Positions 13,701-28,700 of a DNA stretch of 64,000 bases are shown here, piece after piece. Origin of the DNA: Paracentrotus lividus (lineage: Eukaryota; Echinodermata; Echinoidea; Camarodonta; Echinidae); contig CALNVZ010003434.1 of NCBI GenBank assembly GCA_940671915.1, positions 2,787,805-2,851,804 of the forward strand, given 5' to 3'. The position numbers and the translations under genes were made by a program. The notes beneath the pieces were generated by a model. That model did not search any database and was not told the origin of the DNA. It was given only the letters and a program-made list of their open reading frames with translations. Each line of letters starts with the position of its first letter. Position 1 is the first letter of the stretch.

Positions 13701-16700
13701 TGTTGCTCGACAGAATCAAACAAAGTTGAAATAAGGGCATCGTTCATAAAGGAGTTGAATGGTATTTCATAATGGCATTGTGGGTCTAATATCAGCTTCT
13801 CGCGTCAAGAAGATTTCCAAAAGTGCCACTCTCAAGATCGTGATGAAGTTGTGACCAATATTCAAGATTGAAGTGCAGTTATACCGGGTGAAAGAATTCA
13901 TAACAAAGCGACAGTGGAGTTGTTTATATGACAGATCCATTACCTCCAATGTGTTAGGTAGATTCTGAAGGTACCGCATGTGAGATTCAAATGAGCGCAT
14001 TTAGCTCTTGTCTGGTTAATTACAGTACACTGGATATGTGGAGGTTTTGTTGCAGCTTCTAAACTCAGTCGGCAGACTTTCAGCAGAACAAGCCACATGC
14101 ACAAATGATAGATATGCAGCCATTTTCAATGTAGAATGAATCTTTCTATTGTGAGCCCCACATAAACCTGTGACAACTTAAAATTAGAGTATTTCCAACT
14201 TTAAACTAACTTGGCGTTAGATAATGTGGTCACATGACCGAGTATCAAGTTTCATATATTAAGTGCTTATTTCCTCATTGCAGGTGAACAAAAGAGGATG
14301 GATTTTAGTTTCCCACTGAATCTCCTTTGAAACCAAAAATTATAATTTCAGTGATCATGTGGACAAAAACTAGTCTAATTATAGTTGTAATGAGGAAGTA
14401 GGATGAAGAAATGATAGATAGATAGATAGATAGATCAATGGTATTTATTGGTTCATGATGTCGCAGTACAAACTGAATTGTAACATGAATACATAGTATA
14501 AAATATAAATTATACATTTCAGATATTTTACAGTACAACTATATATAAAATATTAAAATGTATGTACTTGTCACTGCATCATTAATCGCATATAATGCAA
14601 TTTCAAAATTGACGTAACATAGTCATAATGCCAAGATACAAGGATAGAAGAGAGAGAGAGAGAACAGGTAGATGAAGAAAGAAATTCAGAGAAAAAAAGG
14701 GAAAGAGAGAGACAGAAAGAGAGAAAGAGAGAGAAAGGGAGAGAGAGAGAGAAAGAGAGAGGTCGGGAAAGAGCACATAGAAAAAAAAAGAGAGAATTAT
14801 CTTGATCATTAATGACAAATGTTACATTACTATAAAGATGCAACAATACATTTAAGGAATAACTGATCAAACAGGTTGGATTAAAATATAATAAAAATCT
14901 ATCAATAAATGACATGTGATGAAAGCGTATTGCATATATTGCAGCATTCAAAGTGACAGAACATTTGACATTGTGGTACATAGAATTTGAAAAACATGCT
15001 CAATTTTTGTTATAAAGACAGATCAAATTGGGTATTGGACTGTTCTGCATACGTTTAGTTTTACATCTAGGCTCTGGAATCTTCGTAGTCTTACGTAATG
15101 ATCTATTGTGTACTCTTTGTGGAATGAATTGCTTGAATTGGTAGTAACATAACAAGGTTTCTTAAAGAAGTTTACACATAATTCTTGCCAACGACTTTCC
15201 AATGTCATTAATTTCGAACGAGTGAGAGCAGTTGCATAACTCTGGTATTCTTTTCCAAAAATAATTCTTAAAGCTCATTTTTGTATTCTTTCTAACCTTC
15301 CTTTCTGAGCACAAGTGAGACCTCCACTCCAAAACCGGAGTTGCTACCTCAAGGATTGGTGCGAAATATGACCCATGAAAACAGTAATTAGTCCTTCATG
15401 TGAAAGACCAAACTTAGCTAATGGAACGGAGCATATATAGTTTGCATTTGCTCTCTTTTCGATATCTTTGACATGGATTCCCACTTTAAATCATTTTTAA
15501 TCGTAAATACCAAGTAATCACTTCTGTACAGTTGCAAGAACAATCAAGAATAATAGAGGGTGATTTTATTGACCTCTAGAAAAACAAACGTCCATTTTGG
15601 TACATTTTGATGGTTTAATGCATTATACTATCAGCCCAACAGACAGATCTTCTACTGCTTTTTGCATTTTTTAAATTTGGTTAGATTTACGCACTCGACC
15701 AAGGTCAGATCATTAGCATATTTAAACATATTAATATTTTCAGAAGATTTGAATCATTAATCATTACAAGAAAATTAATGGTCCAATTTCGTGCACAGGC
15801 ATGGAAACGTGGCAATTGTGGTACCAATTCCAAGGTGAATCCTGCTCGTATAGATAAACTCGGACCTATATCATTAACTGATCATTTCGCCAAGGTTTAT
15901 TGAAGGTTTTATATCGAAATGGATGTATCAAGACATGAATCCAACATATTAAGTGGGGAATAAAAACCAAAAAAGTATTTCATATTAATTTATGTATTTA
16001 CTCAGTACAAGATTACAGAGCTTTAACGACACAGGATTAATTACGTGCATGAAAGCCAGAAGAAACACAATTTTTATACTGATATGTTGAGGGTTGTATA
16101 TTATGCAAATTATATGAAATGTGATCTTGGTTTTTGTTTGTAAGTATATTAATATTGTTTCGTAACTACCTTCCTCAAGGACTGTTGCTGAGCTAGCGCC
16201 ATGACGTCCTGGACGGGTGTGTGCGCTCTATAAGTTTTCACTATCATTCTTATTATTATTATATTTTGGTAAAGATGTGTGCTCAGTTAAAGCCCTGTGG
16301 CCTGAACTACTGTATTCGCTGTTATTTTTTGTATGCGCGATCAATTTTGTCGTGCTGAGCGGCCTCAAAAATGTTCACATGTTCTTAAATTCACGCTGCA
16401 TGTTCGTAAGCTCGCAATTAACCTATCCAATACATGCATAAGAATCATGGCCCATATCTTTGTTAGGTTTTAATTTTAGCAAAAATTATTGTACCGCGAA
16501 TATAAGCTCCCCTAAACGGAATCTTGAGAGAGCAATAGTTGCTCTCCTTAAATTGCTGATTTCATCAAGTTACCCTTTGGGGTGACCTCAAATTACTCTC
16601 GTCACACTGTCCTCGAGTTTTTCAGGAGAATAATTTAAGCTCTGCCTGAATTTTCAAAATAAACCCCTGATTTACCATGAATGGCAAGCTAGTGGTTGGT

Positions 16701-19700
16701 TTGAAGTCGGGCTCGCCAGTTGTGACTACAGTATGAGCTTGTATTGAAAACACTGCTGTTAATCCACTCGCGGCTTTCTATTCATCAGGGGGGATGATAC
16801 TTCGTATTATTATGCAATATCCCCCCCCCCCGCAGATAAATAGCATTCATACCCATGTGCACCACTTTCAATTACATCTCACCTTTACACGCAACCATGT
16901 TTAGTCATTGGCAAATAAAAAAAAACATGCTTCCACTTGTGCAATTTTATGCAATTAAATATGAAAGGAAAAGTACAGCGTTCTATCGAGACCATGTATT
17001 AAATGCAATTCTAAACTTAAGTGTTAACAAGTGATGATTCCTGCCAAATTTTACCAAGAGATAACGCGAGCAGTTCAATTACGTCTCAGTCACCATTAAC
17101 TGTTTACACTCAAAAGATTTTATTAATTGTAAAGTTAATTAATGTGAGCAAAACCTCTTGTTTGTATATGAATACAGAGTATGTATGAGGAAGTAGGATG
17201 AAGAAAAGTGGGTTTTTAATACTGAAAAAGTAAACTATGAACAAATTATCTGGATATTTTTTTTTTCAATTAAAGACAATGGCACTCATAAAAAAATACC
17301 CAAGTCCACTTCCAGAGAAAAATCTTACAGCCCCCTTTTGGTTTTATCATAGAAGAGGGATTAGTACAATAGCATAAAATCCCCTTTTCCTAAGATCACT
17401 GTCCCTCCAACCCCCCCCCCCCCACTAGTCTCTGATACTGATTTTAAGCAACCTGTCTGCATTATTCAAAATTGCCAGTTAAACTGCCTTTGTTGTAATC
17501 CTGAACATATCTGTTTTCTGCATCATAGAGTTGACAAGAAGCGTATAGTTCACACGCTTTCCATGTCCGACACAAAAGATGCAGAATCACATCATTTGCC
17601 TGCATCATCTTCCTTGTCTTCTCAATGCTGTCATAGAACCCCCACCCCCAATTGTTGCCTCATTCATGTATCCTCCATAGCCCCTTTTAATCTCTGCCTT
17701 ATATATATTTTCCAATTCATGATTATAAAAGTGTTGGATACCGCAATAAGAAACTTCACAAATTTGATAGGGAAGTAATGCACAAATAATAAAACAATTT
17801 TGTACTCATTACACATATATTTAAGTTAATCATTGTTTATATTGGCACTGAAAACTACCTTTAATAAAACTCTAAACAGAAGTGTAATTTGAAAATAAAT
17901 GTACTGAAAGAATACTATATCGCGTTGTAGTGCTTGTCCCCGCACTTTTGATTACTATTTAGTAAGTAATCAGATATCAAATTGATACTGGAAACTGCGT
18001 TTATCTATACCCTCTCTCTCTCAAAAAAAAAGAGGAATCATGTCTTTTGGAATGAATTGAGTGATTCCTTGTGTCTTTGCACTTGTGTTAATGGCATTTA
18101 AATCAGTTAATTCTTTCCTAATTAGTTTCAGTTATATGGAATTTTAGATTGCAATCTTATTGCCTATTAAAACTACATATTATGGGTATTTTGTAAGCTC
18201 CTCAAAGAATGTATCAACACAAATAGAAGATGAATGAAAGACTGGAATATTAAAGATGATTTAATTGGTTCTGGTCAGACTTTTAATCAAAAGCACATGC
18301 AAAACAAATTTTTGGAAATTCCCCGCTTCCTTTGAATTTGGCCCCTGCAAGTTTTGTGTTACAAAGCCCTGGTCATGTGATTAACTTGGTACTTTTTAAA
18401 CTTATAAATTGCTTCAAATGGCAAATCGTCACTATCAGTTTTGAACTGGCTGACTTATAAGTGTTCATATATTGAATATTCTCTCTACTTTGAAGAATGG
18501 CTGTCCAGTGATCTTCGTCTGTTTGCTTGGCTTATTCTGCTGAAAGTTTTGGTTGTTCAGGAGATGCAACAGCTACTCCACATATCCAGTTACTCTGTTA
18601 TTAACCAGACGAGAGCTAAATGCGCTCATTTGCATCTCACGTCGGTACCTCAGAATCTACCTAACACATTTGGAGGTACTGGATCTGTCTTATATAAACC
18701 TCACTGTGCTTCATATGAATCTTTCACCGGTACAACCCGCAATTCAATCTTGAATATTGGTCACAACTTCATCCACGATCTTGAGAGTGGCACTTTCGGA
18801 AATCTTCTTGGACTCGAGAAGCTGATATTAGACCACAATGCCATTATCGAAATACCATCATACTGTGTTTATGAAATGCCCTTTATTTCCACTTTTGTTC
18901 TGTCGAGTCAACAGAATTCGAGGAAATTCCACATCTCATGGACTGTGTAGCAGCAACAGTTCAGAGAAAATACTCCAGTTTCAAAGTTGAGAATGTAGAA
19001 TGGATTGAATTTCCCACAACAATCTGACATTCATGAAGCAGAGGACTTTGCACCTTTCATTAACTGTTCTATTCTTAAATTCATACTGTGGAATAACAAG
19101 TTGAATCGATTTTCCAGAGAGAGTGTTCTGAGTTCTCAAAGGTAGACAAGCTGACGTTAGTCATACAACCCTTGGACAATTTGAGGTTCGCTCTTCCTTG
19201 GTGTCAAAGAATCAGGAAGTTTCCTTGGAATATTCAAAATACATTCTATCATTCGTTGAATGACTCTGCTCCATGTCCCAAGGAACAATTCCCAGAATTG
19301 AAGATACTGCAATTGAAATCAAATATATTGAGCGTATTTACTGACTATGCTCTCATGGGGTTTAAAAACCTGGAAATCTAGATTGGGTCGGACAGGATAA
19401 ATATCGTATCAAACGAATCTTTTTGCAACTGGAGTGTTTAATTGTATTAAGTTTAAATCCCACATAGAATTAAACTTCTTTCAACAGAGCCTTTGCTTGT
19501 CTAAGAATCTAGAATTATATCAACATGCATTAAATATATCTATACACTGGACCCGCTGGTTTGCCGGCAGCCCTTCTCTTAGAAATCTGGATCTTTTCCG
19601 CAGCAATATCAATTTCATCAAAGATGGATCATGGACACAACCAACTTGCAGATATTAAACTTAATCCTATAATAAGCTAACACATCTTGGAAGACTCATG

Positions 19701-22700
19701 TTTACTGGATTATTCCCGATTAAGGATCCTGAGATTAACAGCAACGCACATTATACACTATTGATGAACAATACTTTTAGTGATATGACTTCTCTAGAAG
19801 TTCTTCGAATGGATGACGAACCAGATTATGTCAATGGTTCATTTGCTGAGAGTAAGAGTCTTGTATTCTTGGACCTCTCCTATAGCTCCATTGGACTTCG
19901 GTTTTGCTTCCATTCACCAGTTACACATACAATCATTCATTAAGCACGCTGAATTTGTCTTATTCTAACATCCATTCCCAAGATTTATTCAATAGAGATG
20001 CAAATGGGTCCTTTTTTTCGGGCTAACGTCTCCACACTCTCAGATTGAGAGGCAATAAAGACTTGCAACATTTGCCAAATGTTTTTGGATATTCTCTCCT
20101 CTAGAGAATCTGTAAACTGCTTGATCTAACTACCGTGTGGACTTGTAGCACTGCATCAGAACTATTTAAAACTTGAGTGGAATCCAGGAACTGCGGCTTG
20201 ATAACAACGTCTTGTGAACATATCTGAGCATGCATTTCAATATCTATACAATTTGCATGACCTGCTTCTCCAATAAACAAAGTAGTTTCCATTGGGAAAA
20301 GCTTGTTTAAAGGCACAGTAAAAACTGAAACATTTGTACCTCCAAAGCAACCAAACTTCAACAATCAGTACTCTGGCACATCATACCAAGTGAATTGAAT
20401 CGTCTTGATATTGCAGAAAATCCCTTTACTTGTACCTGTCAACTTGCATGTTCAGTGAATGGCTCCATACCTTAATGTGAATGGAACCCCGAAACAAGAC
20501 TTTGTGTTCCAGTACTTCCTTTGAGCCTCTAGTCCACCAACCACTATGGTCATTTCATCCTGAAGATTACTGTGGCATTGACATCTTTCTTGTTACTTGG
20601 TATTACTGTTGCAAGCGTGGCAGTGCTATTTCTTTCCATTCTTGTTTATTACAAACGTTGGTGGTTCAACAACAAGTTGTTTCTTCTCAAACTAGCTGTT
20701 CTTGGGTATGATGAATCACAGAGGATGTTGATCCAAATGATATGAATACCAGCTCCACATAATGTTCCATGAGGATGATAAAAAATGGGTTGATGATTAC
20801 ATGAACCTGCACTGGAGAGAGAGGATGCTCATTTGAAAAGGTAGCCTTTGGGGATGACAAATTCAATTTAGGGATGTACTATCTGATGCTTTGTATCACA
20901 ACATTGAAAACAGCTTCAAGACAGCTTTGTTGCTAGTAACAGCAGTCAGTGGATGATGCCTGTTTTGACCAAGATACGGATGTCTGTAGAGCATGTGAAT
21001 ACACCAAACTCGACAAGATCATCCTAATATTCCTAGAAGACATCCAGGAGCTAACTTACTATATCTTGTGAGACTCTTGTTTAAGTAGGAACAAACCTTA
21101 CATGTTATGACAGATGATGAAGAGGACAAGATCTATTTTGGGCTCAATTTGAAAAGGACATGAGGGCAAATAAGCAATCAACAGTGTTATTCCTACTTAG
21201 AAATTAAGGAATTATCCATAGCAAAACTTGGGTACCTCAAGGGTCAACATAATGGTCCTCCTTTAATCATAAATGTATAGTCTAGCAATAAAATTAATGA
21301 AATAAAATGAGGGGCAAAGAACATGCAGTTCACAATATTCTGACTTAAAAGCCAAGGATTTAACCAGAACAGTTGAAATGGCTTTATCTCACATGTACAC
21401 CTTGCAACTTTTGATACCTTCAGGGTCATTTCTCGGATTCTTTTAATCGTAAAATAATTTATAGTCTAGCAATAAAATGAATTAAATGAGGCAAAGAAAT
21501 CATTTAAAAATATTCTGACTTAAAAATCCAAGGGATTACCATGAGAGTTGAAGTTGCTAATGCACATTACTACTTGAGGTATCTGCAAGGGTTGCTGTTG
21601 TTGTCTTTTATACATAAACCTCACACATAGTCCAGCAATGTCTAGTGACTAAATGTAGCAACCAAAGTAGCGTCTAAGTAACCCAAGGGTTCCTGATTGT
21701 TGATACAGTTAAAAATTTGTAACTCGTTCGCCTGTAAATCTGACAAGACTGGGTTGTACAAGCTGCAAGTTCTTTCGAGGCATTACGTTCCTGTAACCCT
21801 CTTGTCAGATGGGTTAAGGCGGGCTCACACGATCCGACTTGCAGCGATGCAATTTTTTAACATGTAGTATGCATTATTAATGCGACTTGAAACATGCAAA
21901 GTTATCTTGAGAGGTAAAAATGTCAAGGAACAATGTAATCAAAATTTTGTTTCAATGCAAGCCTTTAATTAGGAGTAAAGGTCAAATTACCTTAAAATCG
22001 CAAGATCGCTGTGACGCCATGCAGTATGTAAACAACTTCAATTTATATAGAGAAGGGGTTTGTAATCGCCTTGAATTGCAATTTTGGTATCTACTAGGAA
22101 TACCACAACTTTGGACAGTATGAATTTCCTAAGGTGTGAAGATTGTATCAAATAATATTAACAAATTTTCCTGAAAAACGGCCCACACGCACCCGATACA
22201 AGTCGCATCGTGTGAGCCCATCCTTTAGGCAGAATTCCATCATTTCGGGGGAAAAAGCAAGACACTACATGGAGCATTCATGAGTCAATTGCCATAATCC
22301 TATTAACCCTAAAATCATTGGCTCATATATTCTGATGCATTGTGTGATCCATTTATGTGTGATGCATCAGTCAACATCAGATAAAGAATGTATCAAAAGC
22401 TACATTTTGTAATCTACCATTTCATTTTTGAAAATATTGATGACTGATAAAGTTGTAGCATACGTATCATGATACATGGTAGATAAAGATAATACATGCA
22501 AACCCATGGAAGGAAAATAATGTAACAGGGCGCTACAAACCCACTTGCCGCTTGCCCGGGGCAAGTGAAAACACTGGGCGGCAAGTAAGATCAGTTCACT
22601 TGCCCGATGATTTGATGATTTGAGCCTGATTTGAGAGCAAGAATACGTGTATGTGCGACTATTTCACCTAAAAAAAAAAAAATGTGTTTATGAATACGAA

Positions 22701-25700
22701 TCAGATAAATATCACAGCAAAAAAATGGCTAAATATTCTGTAAGTTTTATGCAATTTTCTATACACTCATCATTTAATGACACTTATTACCGGGTAGTCC
22801 TCAATGGTAGTTGCTATGAATAGGGTCTATACAAAGAAAATGAAAAGAAATCTGGGCAAGTGTTTTTTCTTGGTGGCAAGCGAAAAAATAAATTTTGTAG
22901 AGGTCTNNNNNNNNNNNNNNNNNNNNNNNNNTTTTGCGCGATCAATTTTGTCGTGCTGAGCGGCCTCAAAAATGTTCACATGTTCTTAAATTCACGCTGC
23001 ATGTTCGTAAGCTCGCAATTGAACCTATCCAATACATGCATAAGAAATCATGCCCATATCTTTGTAGGTTTTTAATTTAGCACAAAATTATTGTACCGCG
23101 AATATAAGCTCCCCTAAACGGAATCTTAGGAGAGCAATAGTTAGCTCTCCTTAAATTGCTGATTTCATCAGTTACCCTTTGGGGTGACCTCAAAATTACT
23201 CTCCTCACAACTGTCCTCGAGTTTTTCAGGAGAATAATTAATGGCTCTCCTGCAATTTTCAAAAATGAAGCCCTGATTACCATGAATGGCAAGCTAGTGG
23301 TTGGTTTGAAGTCGGGCTCGCCAGTGTGACTACAGTATGAGCTTGTATTGAAAACACTGCTGTAAATCCACTCGCGCTTTACATTCATCAGGGGGGGATG
23401 ATGCTTCGTATTATTATGCAATATCCCCCCCCCCCCCCCGATAAGTAGCATTCTTTACAGATCTACGCCAGTGATGAAAGGAAAAGTACAGCGTTCTATC
23501 GAGACCATGTATTAAATGCAATTCTAAACTTAGTGTTAACAAGTGATGATTTCCTGCCAAGATTTTACAAAGGATAACAGCGAGCAGTTTCAATTACGTC
23601 TCAGTCACCATTAACTGTTTACACTCAAAAGAATTTTATTAATTGTAAAGTTAATGAGTTAAACCTCTTGGTTTGTAATATGAATACAGAGTATGTATGA
23701 GGAAGTAGGATGAAGAAAAGTGGGTTTTAATACTGAAAAAGTAGAACTTTGAACAAATTATCTGGATTTTTTTTTCAATTAAAGACAATGGCACTCATAA
23801 AAAAATACCCAAGTCCACTTCCAGAGAAAAATCTTACAGCCCCCTTTTGGGTTTTATCATAGGAGAGGGATTAGTACATATAGGCATAAAATCCCCCTTT
23901 CCTAGATCACTGTCCCTCCAACCCCCCCCACCCACACATCTTCAGTCTCTGATACGATTAAAGCAACCGTGTTCATTCATTTAATGATTATTCAAATTAG
24001 CAGTTAACACTGCTGCCTTGAGATGTCTACCATCCTGAAACATATCGTTTCTGCATTCATAGAGTTGGACCAAGAAGGCGTTATCAGTTCACATTGCAGC
24101 TTTTCCTTGGGAAAGAGTGGACCGAATGACTACATGCACCACAGCTTTCCCATGTCCGACACAAAAGGATGCCAGAAATCACATCATTTGCTGCATCAAC
24201 ATCTTCCTTGTCTTCTCAATGCTGCATTTAAGACCCCCCCCCCCCCCAATTGTTGCCCCTCATTCATGTATCCTCCATTGCCCCTTTAATCTCTGCCTTT
24301 ATATATATTTTTTCCAATTCATGGATTATAAAAGGTTGGATACCAATAAGTAGAACTTCACAAATTTTGATAGGAGAAAGTAATGGCGCAATAAACCAAA
24401 AATTTTGTACTCATTACACATCATATTTTAAGTTAATCATTGTTTGATAAATTGGCACTGAAAACTACCTTTATAAACTCTAAACAGGAACTGTAATTTG
24501 AAATAAATGTACCTGAAAGAAATACTATATCGCGTGTAGTGCTTGACCCCGCACTTTTGATTTACTATTTAGGAAGTAATCAGATATCAAATTGGTACTG
24601 GAAACTGCTTTATTCTATACCCTCTCTCTCAAAAAAAAAAAAGAGGAATCATGTCTTTTGGAATGAATTGAGTGATTCCTTGTGTCTTTGCACTTGTGTT
24701 AATGGCATTTAAATCAGTTAATTTCTTTCCTAATTAGTTTCATTTTATGGAATATATTAGATTGCAAATCTTATTGCCTATTAAAACTACATATATATGG
24801 GTATTTTGTAAGCCTCCTCAAAGAAATATTAACACAAATTGAAGATGAATTAAAAGATCTGGAATATTAAAGAACAATTTTAATTGGTTACTGGTCAGAC
24901 TTTTGATCAAAAAGCACATGCAACAATGATCTTGATTGGCCTGCAAAGTTTTGTGTTACAAAGCCCTTGTCATGTGATTAACTTGGTACTTTTTAAACTA
25001 TAAATTGCTTCAAATGGCAAATCGTCACTATCAGTTTTGAACTGCCTGACTATTAAGGTGTTCATATTGAATATTCTCTCTACTTTGAAGATGGCTGTCA
25101 GTATCTTCCGTCTGTTTGCTTGGCTTATTCTGCTGAAAGTTTTTGGTTGTTCAGGAGATGCAACAGTACCTCCACATATCCAGTGTACTGTGATTAGCCA
25201 GACGAGAGCTAAATGCGCTCATTTGAATCTCACATCGGTACCTCAGAATCTACCTAACACATTGGAGGTACTGGATCTGTCGTATAACAACCTCACTGTG
25301 CTTCATAATGAATCCTTCATCCGGTACAACCGCATTCAAATCTTGAATATTGGTCACAACTTCATCCACGATCTTGAGAGTGGCACTTTCGGAAATCTTC
25401 TTGGACTCGAGAAGCTGATATTAGACCACAATGCCATTACCGAAATACCATCAACTGTGTTTATGAACAATGCCTTTATTTCAACTTTGGTTCTGTCGAG
25501 CAACAAATTCAGGAAAATCCCACATCTGCATGGACTGTGTAGCAGCAACAAGTTGCAGAGAAATACTCCAGTTTCAAAGTTGAGAAATGTAGAATGGATT
25601 GATTTTTTCCACAACTCTCTGACATCCATTGAAGCAGAGGACTTTGCACCTTTCATTAACTGTTCTATTCTTAAATTCATACTGGGGAATAACAAGTTGA

Positions 25701-28700
25701 ATAATCTTCCAGAGAGAGTGTTCTCTGAGTTCTCAAAGGTAGACAAGCTGGACATTAGTTATACAACCCTTGGACAATTTGAGGTTCGCTCCTTCCTTGG
25801 TGTCAAAGGAATCAGGAAGGTTTCCTTGGAATATTCAAAAATACATTCTATCATTCCGTTGAATGACTCTGCTCATGTTCCCCAAGAACAATTCCCAGAA
25901 GTTAAGATACTGCAATTGAAATCAAATTATATTGAGCGTATTACTGACTATGCTCTCATGGGGTTTAAAAACCTGGAAATCTTAGATTTGGGTCGGAACA
26001 GGATAAATACCATATCAAACAAATCTTTTTGCAAACTGGACTGTTTAATTGTATTAAGTTTATCCCAAAATAGAATTAAATTTCTTTCATACAGAGCCTT
26101 TGCTTGTCTTAAGAATCTAGAATATATCAACATGGCATTAAATACTATCTATACACTGGACCCAGCCTGGTTTGCCGGCAGCCCTTCTCTTAGAAATCTG
26201 GATCTTTTCCGCAGCAATATCAATTTCATCAAAGATGGATCATGGAGCACAACCAACTTGCAGATATTAAACTTATCCTATAACAAGCTAACACATCTTG
26301 GAAGACTCATGTTTACTGGATTATCCCGATTAAGGATCCTGAGATTAACAGCAAACGCACAGTTATACACTATTGATGACAATACTTTTAATGATATGAC
26401 TTCTCTAGAAGTTCTTCGAATGGATGACGAGACCAGGATTATTGTCAATGGTTCATTTGCTGAGAGTAAGAGTCTTGTATTCTTGGACCTCTCCTATAGC
26501 TCCATTGGACTTCGGTTTGCTTCCATTCACCAGTTTACACATACATCATCATTAAGCACGCTGAATTTGTCTTATTCTAACATCCATTCCCAAGATTTAT
26601 TCAATAAGATGACAAATGAGTCCCTTTTTTTCGGGCTAACGTCCCTCCACACTCTCAGATTGAGAGGCAATAAAGACTTGCAACATTTGCCAAATGTTTC
26701 TTGGATATTCTCTCCTCTAGAGAATCTGAAACTCCTTGATCTAACTACCTGTGGACTTGTAGCACTGCCATCAGAACTATTTAAAAACTTGAGTGGAATC
26801 CAGGAACTGCGGCTTGATAACAACGATCTTGTGAACATATCTGAGCATGCATTTCAATATCTATACAATTTGCATGACCTGCTTCTCCAATATAACAAAG
26901 TAGTTTCCATTGGGAAAAGCTTGTTTAAAGGCACAGTTAATCTGAAACGTTTGTACCTCCAAAGCAACCAAATTTCAACAATCGTACCTGGCACCATCAT
27001 ACCAAGTGAATTGAATCGCCTGAATATTTCTGGGAATCCCTTTACTTGTACTTGTCAACTTGCATGGTTCAGGGAATGGCTCCATACTTCTAATGTGAAC
27101 ATGGAACCCCGAAATAAGACTTTGTGTTCCAGTACTTCCTTTGAGGCTCTAGTCAACCAACCACTATGGTCATTTCATCCTGGGGAGTACTGTGGCATTG
27201 ACATCTTTCTTGTTACTGGTATTACCGTTGCAAGCGTGGCAGTGCTATTTCTTTCCATTCTTGTTTATTACAAACGTTGGTGGTTCAACAACAAGTTGTT
27301 TCTTCTCAAACTAGCTGTTCTTGGGTATGATGAAATCACAGAGGATGTTGATCCAAATGATTATGAATACCAGCTCAACATAATGTTCCATGAGGATGAT
27401 AAAAAATGGGTTGATGATTACATGAAACCTGCACTGGAGGAGAGGATGCCTCATTTGGAAAAGGTAGCCTTTGGGGATGACAATCTCAATTTAGGGATGT
27501 ACTATCTGAATGCTTTATATCACAACATTGAAAACAGCTTCAAGACAGCTTTGTTGCTTAGTAACCAGTCAGTGGATGATGCCTGGTTTATGACCAAGAT
27601 ACGGATGTCTGTAGAGCATGTGAATGACACCAAACTCGACAAGATCATCCTAATATTCCTAGAAGACATCCAGGAAGCTAACTTACCATATCTTGTGAGA
27701 CTCTTGTTAAGTAGGAACAAACCTTACATGTTATGGACAGATGATGAAGATGGACAAGATCTATTTTGGGCTCAATTTGAAAAGGACATGAGGGCAAACA
27801 AAGCAATCAACAGTGTTATTCCTACTTAGAAATTAAGGAATTATCTATAGCAAAACTTGGGGTACCTCAAGGGTCACATAATGGTCCTCCTTTAATCATA
27901 AATGTATAGTCTAGCAATAAAATTAATGAAATAAAATGAGGGCAAAGAAAGCAGTTAACAATATTCTGACCTAAAAAGCCAAGGAATTAACCAGAACAGT
28001 TGAAGTGGCTATCTACATGTACACCTTGCAACAGGGTCATTTCTCGGATCTCTTTTAATCGTAAATAATTTATAGTCTAGCAATAAAATTAAATTAAATG
28101 AGGGCAAAGAAATCAGTTAAAAATATTCTGACTTAAAAATCCAAGGGATTATCCACGAGAGTTGAAGTTGCTAGTTACACATTACTACTTGAGGTATCTC
28201 AAGGGTTGCTGTTTGGTTGTCTTTTATAAATAAACCTGTATAGTCCAGCAATGAAATGTACTAGTGACTAAATGTAGCAACCAAAGGTACGTCTAAGTAA
28301 CCCAAGGGTTCGTGATTGTGATACAGTGAAAATTTGTAACTCGTTCGCCTGTAATCTGGAACAAGACTGGGTTTGTACAAGCTGCAAGTTCTTGCGAGGC
28401 ATTACGTTCCTGTAACCCTCTTGTCAGATGGGTTAAGGCGGGCTCACACGATGCGACTTGCAGCCATGCGATTTTTTAAACAAATGGTAGTATGCATTAT
28501 TAATGCGACATTTGAAACATGCAAAGTTATCTTATGAGAGGTAAAAATTGTCAAGGAACAATGTAATCAAAATTTTGTTTCAATGCGAGCCTTTAATTAG
28601 GAGTAAAGGTCAAATTACCTTAAAATCGCAAGATCGCTGTGACGCCACTGCAGTATGTAAACAATTTGAATTTATATAGAGAAGGGGGTTTGTAATCGCC

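Larger units (their letters stand above)
16325..22906. repeat. Copy A of a 6.6-kb duplicated segment
   Basis: From about 16325 the sequence matches 22932 onward nearly base for base to 22906, which corresponds to about 35070. Differences are mostly single-base insertions and deletions scattered through coding and non-coding sequence alike, often in homopolymers. The 5.55-kb element present in copy B (28729-34282) is absent. Copy A abuts a 25-base N gap. See the findings for the artefact interpretation. Confidence 0.9.

Noticed and set aside
23077..23451. 124-residue minus-strand ORF in copy B
   Set aside because: It is not kept in copy A and has no domain. It ends in a poly-C run and is probably chance.
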